31,295 nt of DNA. Origin: a virus. The notes beneath the pieces were generated by a model. It ran no database searches and had not been told where the DNA came from. It saw only the letters and a list, made by a program, of their open reading frames with translations. Both the position numbers and the translations under genes were made by a program. The stretch lies in the IMG/VR virus record IMGVR_UViG_3300001450_000150, positions 1 through 31,295 of that record. One strand, 5' to 3'. Below, piece by piece: positions 30,811 to 31,295 of this stretch; the stretch's first letter is position 1; every line of letters begins with the position of its first letter.

Positions 30811-31295
30811 TAATTAGTTTAATACCTTTTGTTAAATATTGTTTAGCTTGTAGGAAAGAAATTTTATCAAAAGCTTCATACGTAAAATTATATTCTTTCA
30901 TTAAAAACAACCGCTCATCAATTATATTTTTGAACGAAGTAACAAAAGCTAAATATATTATTTTAATTATTAACTCAATATCTAGTATAAATCCACTAGT
31001 CACAGGGCCTACTTCATATATTAAAGTTTTATTTAACTCTTGTATATATGGATTTATATAAGGTTGTAATTGATCATATAAAGTTTTAGGTATTAAATTA
31101 AAATCATCATTAGTTTTTATATAATGAATGTCATTTTGATATTGTATACTCTTAATACAATGCATTGGTTTACATGTATAATCTATTATATTTGGATAAT
31201 CTAATGCAAATTCAAAATCCCCTACTGTACATGTTGTAGGGTTTGGTTCTGGTAGGTTTAAAATAAAATTTTCTTTGAAGATGAGTAGCTCTTTG
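30782..31295 (-). CDS. Partial CDS at window end, unknown baseplate-region protein
   Basis: An ATG at 31165 is in frame, but the frame stays open to the window edge and reads as convincing protein (KELLIFKENFILNLPEPN, then CTVGDFEFALDYPNIIDYTC), so the true start is probably beyond 31295. At least 171 residues are visible. They include an acidic beta-rich N-terminal part and a helical hydrophobic section (FILDIELIIKIIYLAFVTSF), ending in a polar helix (KQYLTKGIKLINERNNPE). It overlaps the next gene by 29 nt. By position it is a candidate for a gp26- or gp51-type hub assembly factor, without motif proof. Confidence 0.6.
   Translation of the reverse strand, partial: KELLIFKENFILNLPEPNPTTCTVGDFEFALDYPNIIDYTCKPMHCIKSIQYQNDIHYIKTNDDFNLIPKTLYDQLQPYINPYIQELNKTLIYEVGPVTSGFILDIELIIKIIYLAFVTSFKNIIDERLFLMKEYNFTYEAFDKISFLQAKQYLTKGIKLINERNNPETQ

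Noticed and set aside
30801-31061. 86-codon plus-strand ORF
   Set aside because: It is antisense to the partial minus-strand gene that stays open to the window edge.
1-31295. CRISPR arrays, insertion sequences, integrase or attachment sites, rRNA
   Set aside because: No regularly spaced repeats, transposase motifs, integrase genes or rRNA segments were seen; nothing suggests a temperate phage or a prophage boundary.

Overview
This AT-rich window is part of a contractile-tailed (myovirus) phage genome of the T4 superfamily. The evidence is a nearly continuous minus-strand block of baseplate and tail genes. It includes clear gp25-like and gp6-like baseplate wedge proteins, a gp53-like wedge protein, a tape-measure-like protein, a gp44-like sliding-clamp loader ATPase and a trimeric dUTPase. 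The host is not identified. A phage-encoded heptose-1-phosphate adenylyltransferase and two glycosyltransferase-like genes point to a Gram-negative host with LPS, and TTGACA/TATAAT-type promoters fit a proteobacterial or cyanobacterial sigma-70 rather than a Bacteroidetes host.

Layout. Positions 1-6430 are plus-strand accessory and early-type genes. They comprise small unknown proteins, a structured noncoding stretch (879-1086), a tRNA-Cys-like gene (1310-1385), and an overlapping operon (1753-4284) that ends in the HldE-C-like enzyme and two glycosyltransferases. A DUF932 protein (4522-5547) follows with its own promoter and a strong terminator, then a small HExxH metallopeptidase-like protein. 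Positions 6441-22119 are minus-strand late genes. Reading in the direction of transcription these are gp25, gp6, a 961-residue PKD protein, then 767-, 908-, 361-, 287- and 1154-residue structural or adhesin-like proteins with lectin/LamG/C1q-like architecture. Positions 22166-24583 are a small mixed island: dut and the clamp loader on the minus strand, flanked by two convergent plus-strand genes, one possibly a gp16-like small terminase. Positions 24576-31295 are minus-strand central baseplate/tail genes: a partial gene at the window end, a possible gp26-like gene, tape measure, a possible gp48/gp54-like tube initiator, gp53, a hub candidate and an unknown gene.

The most unusual signal is in the promoters. 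Two classes, sigma-70-like (TTGnnn-N16/17-TATAAT) and T4-late-like (nTAAATA), recur directly upstream of start codons at a spacing that would put transcription initiation on, or within about 5 nt of, the ATG. Shine-Dalgarno sequences are mostly absent at these genes. The window therefore suggests largely leaderless or near-leaderless expression of both early and late genes. A second notable item is a tRNA-Cys-like gene with perfect stems but a non-canonical T-loop and D-loop.
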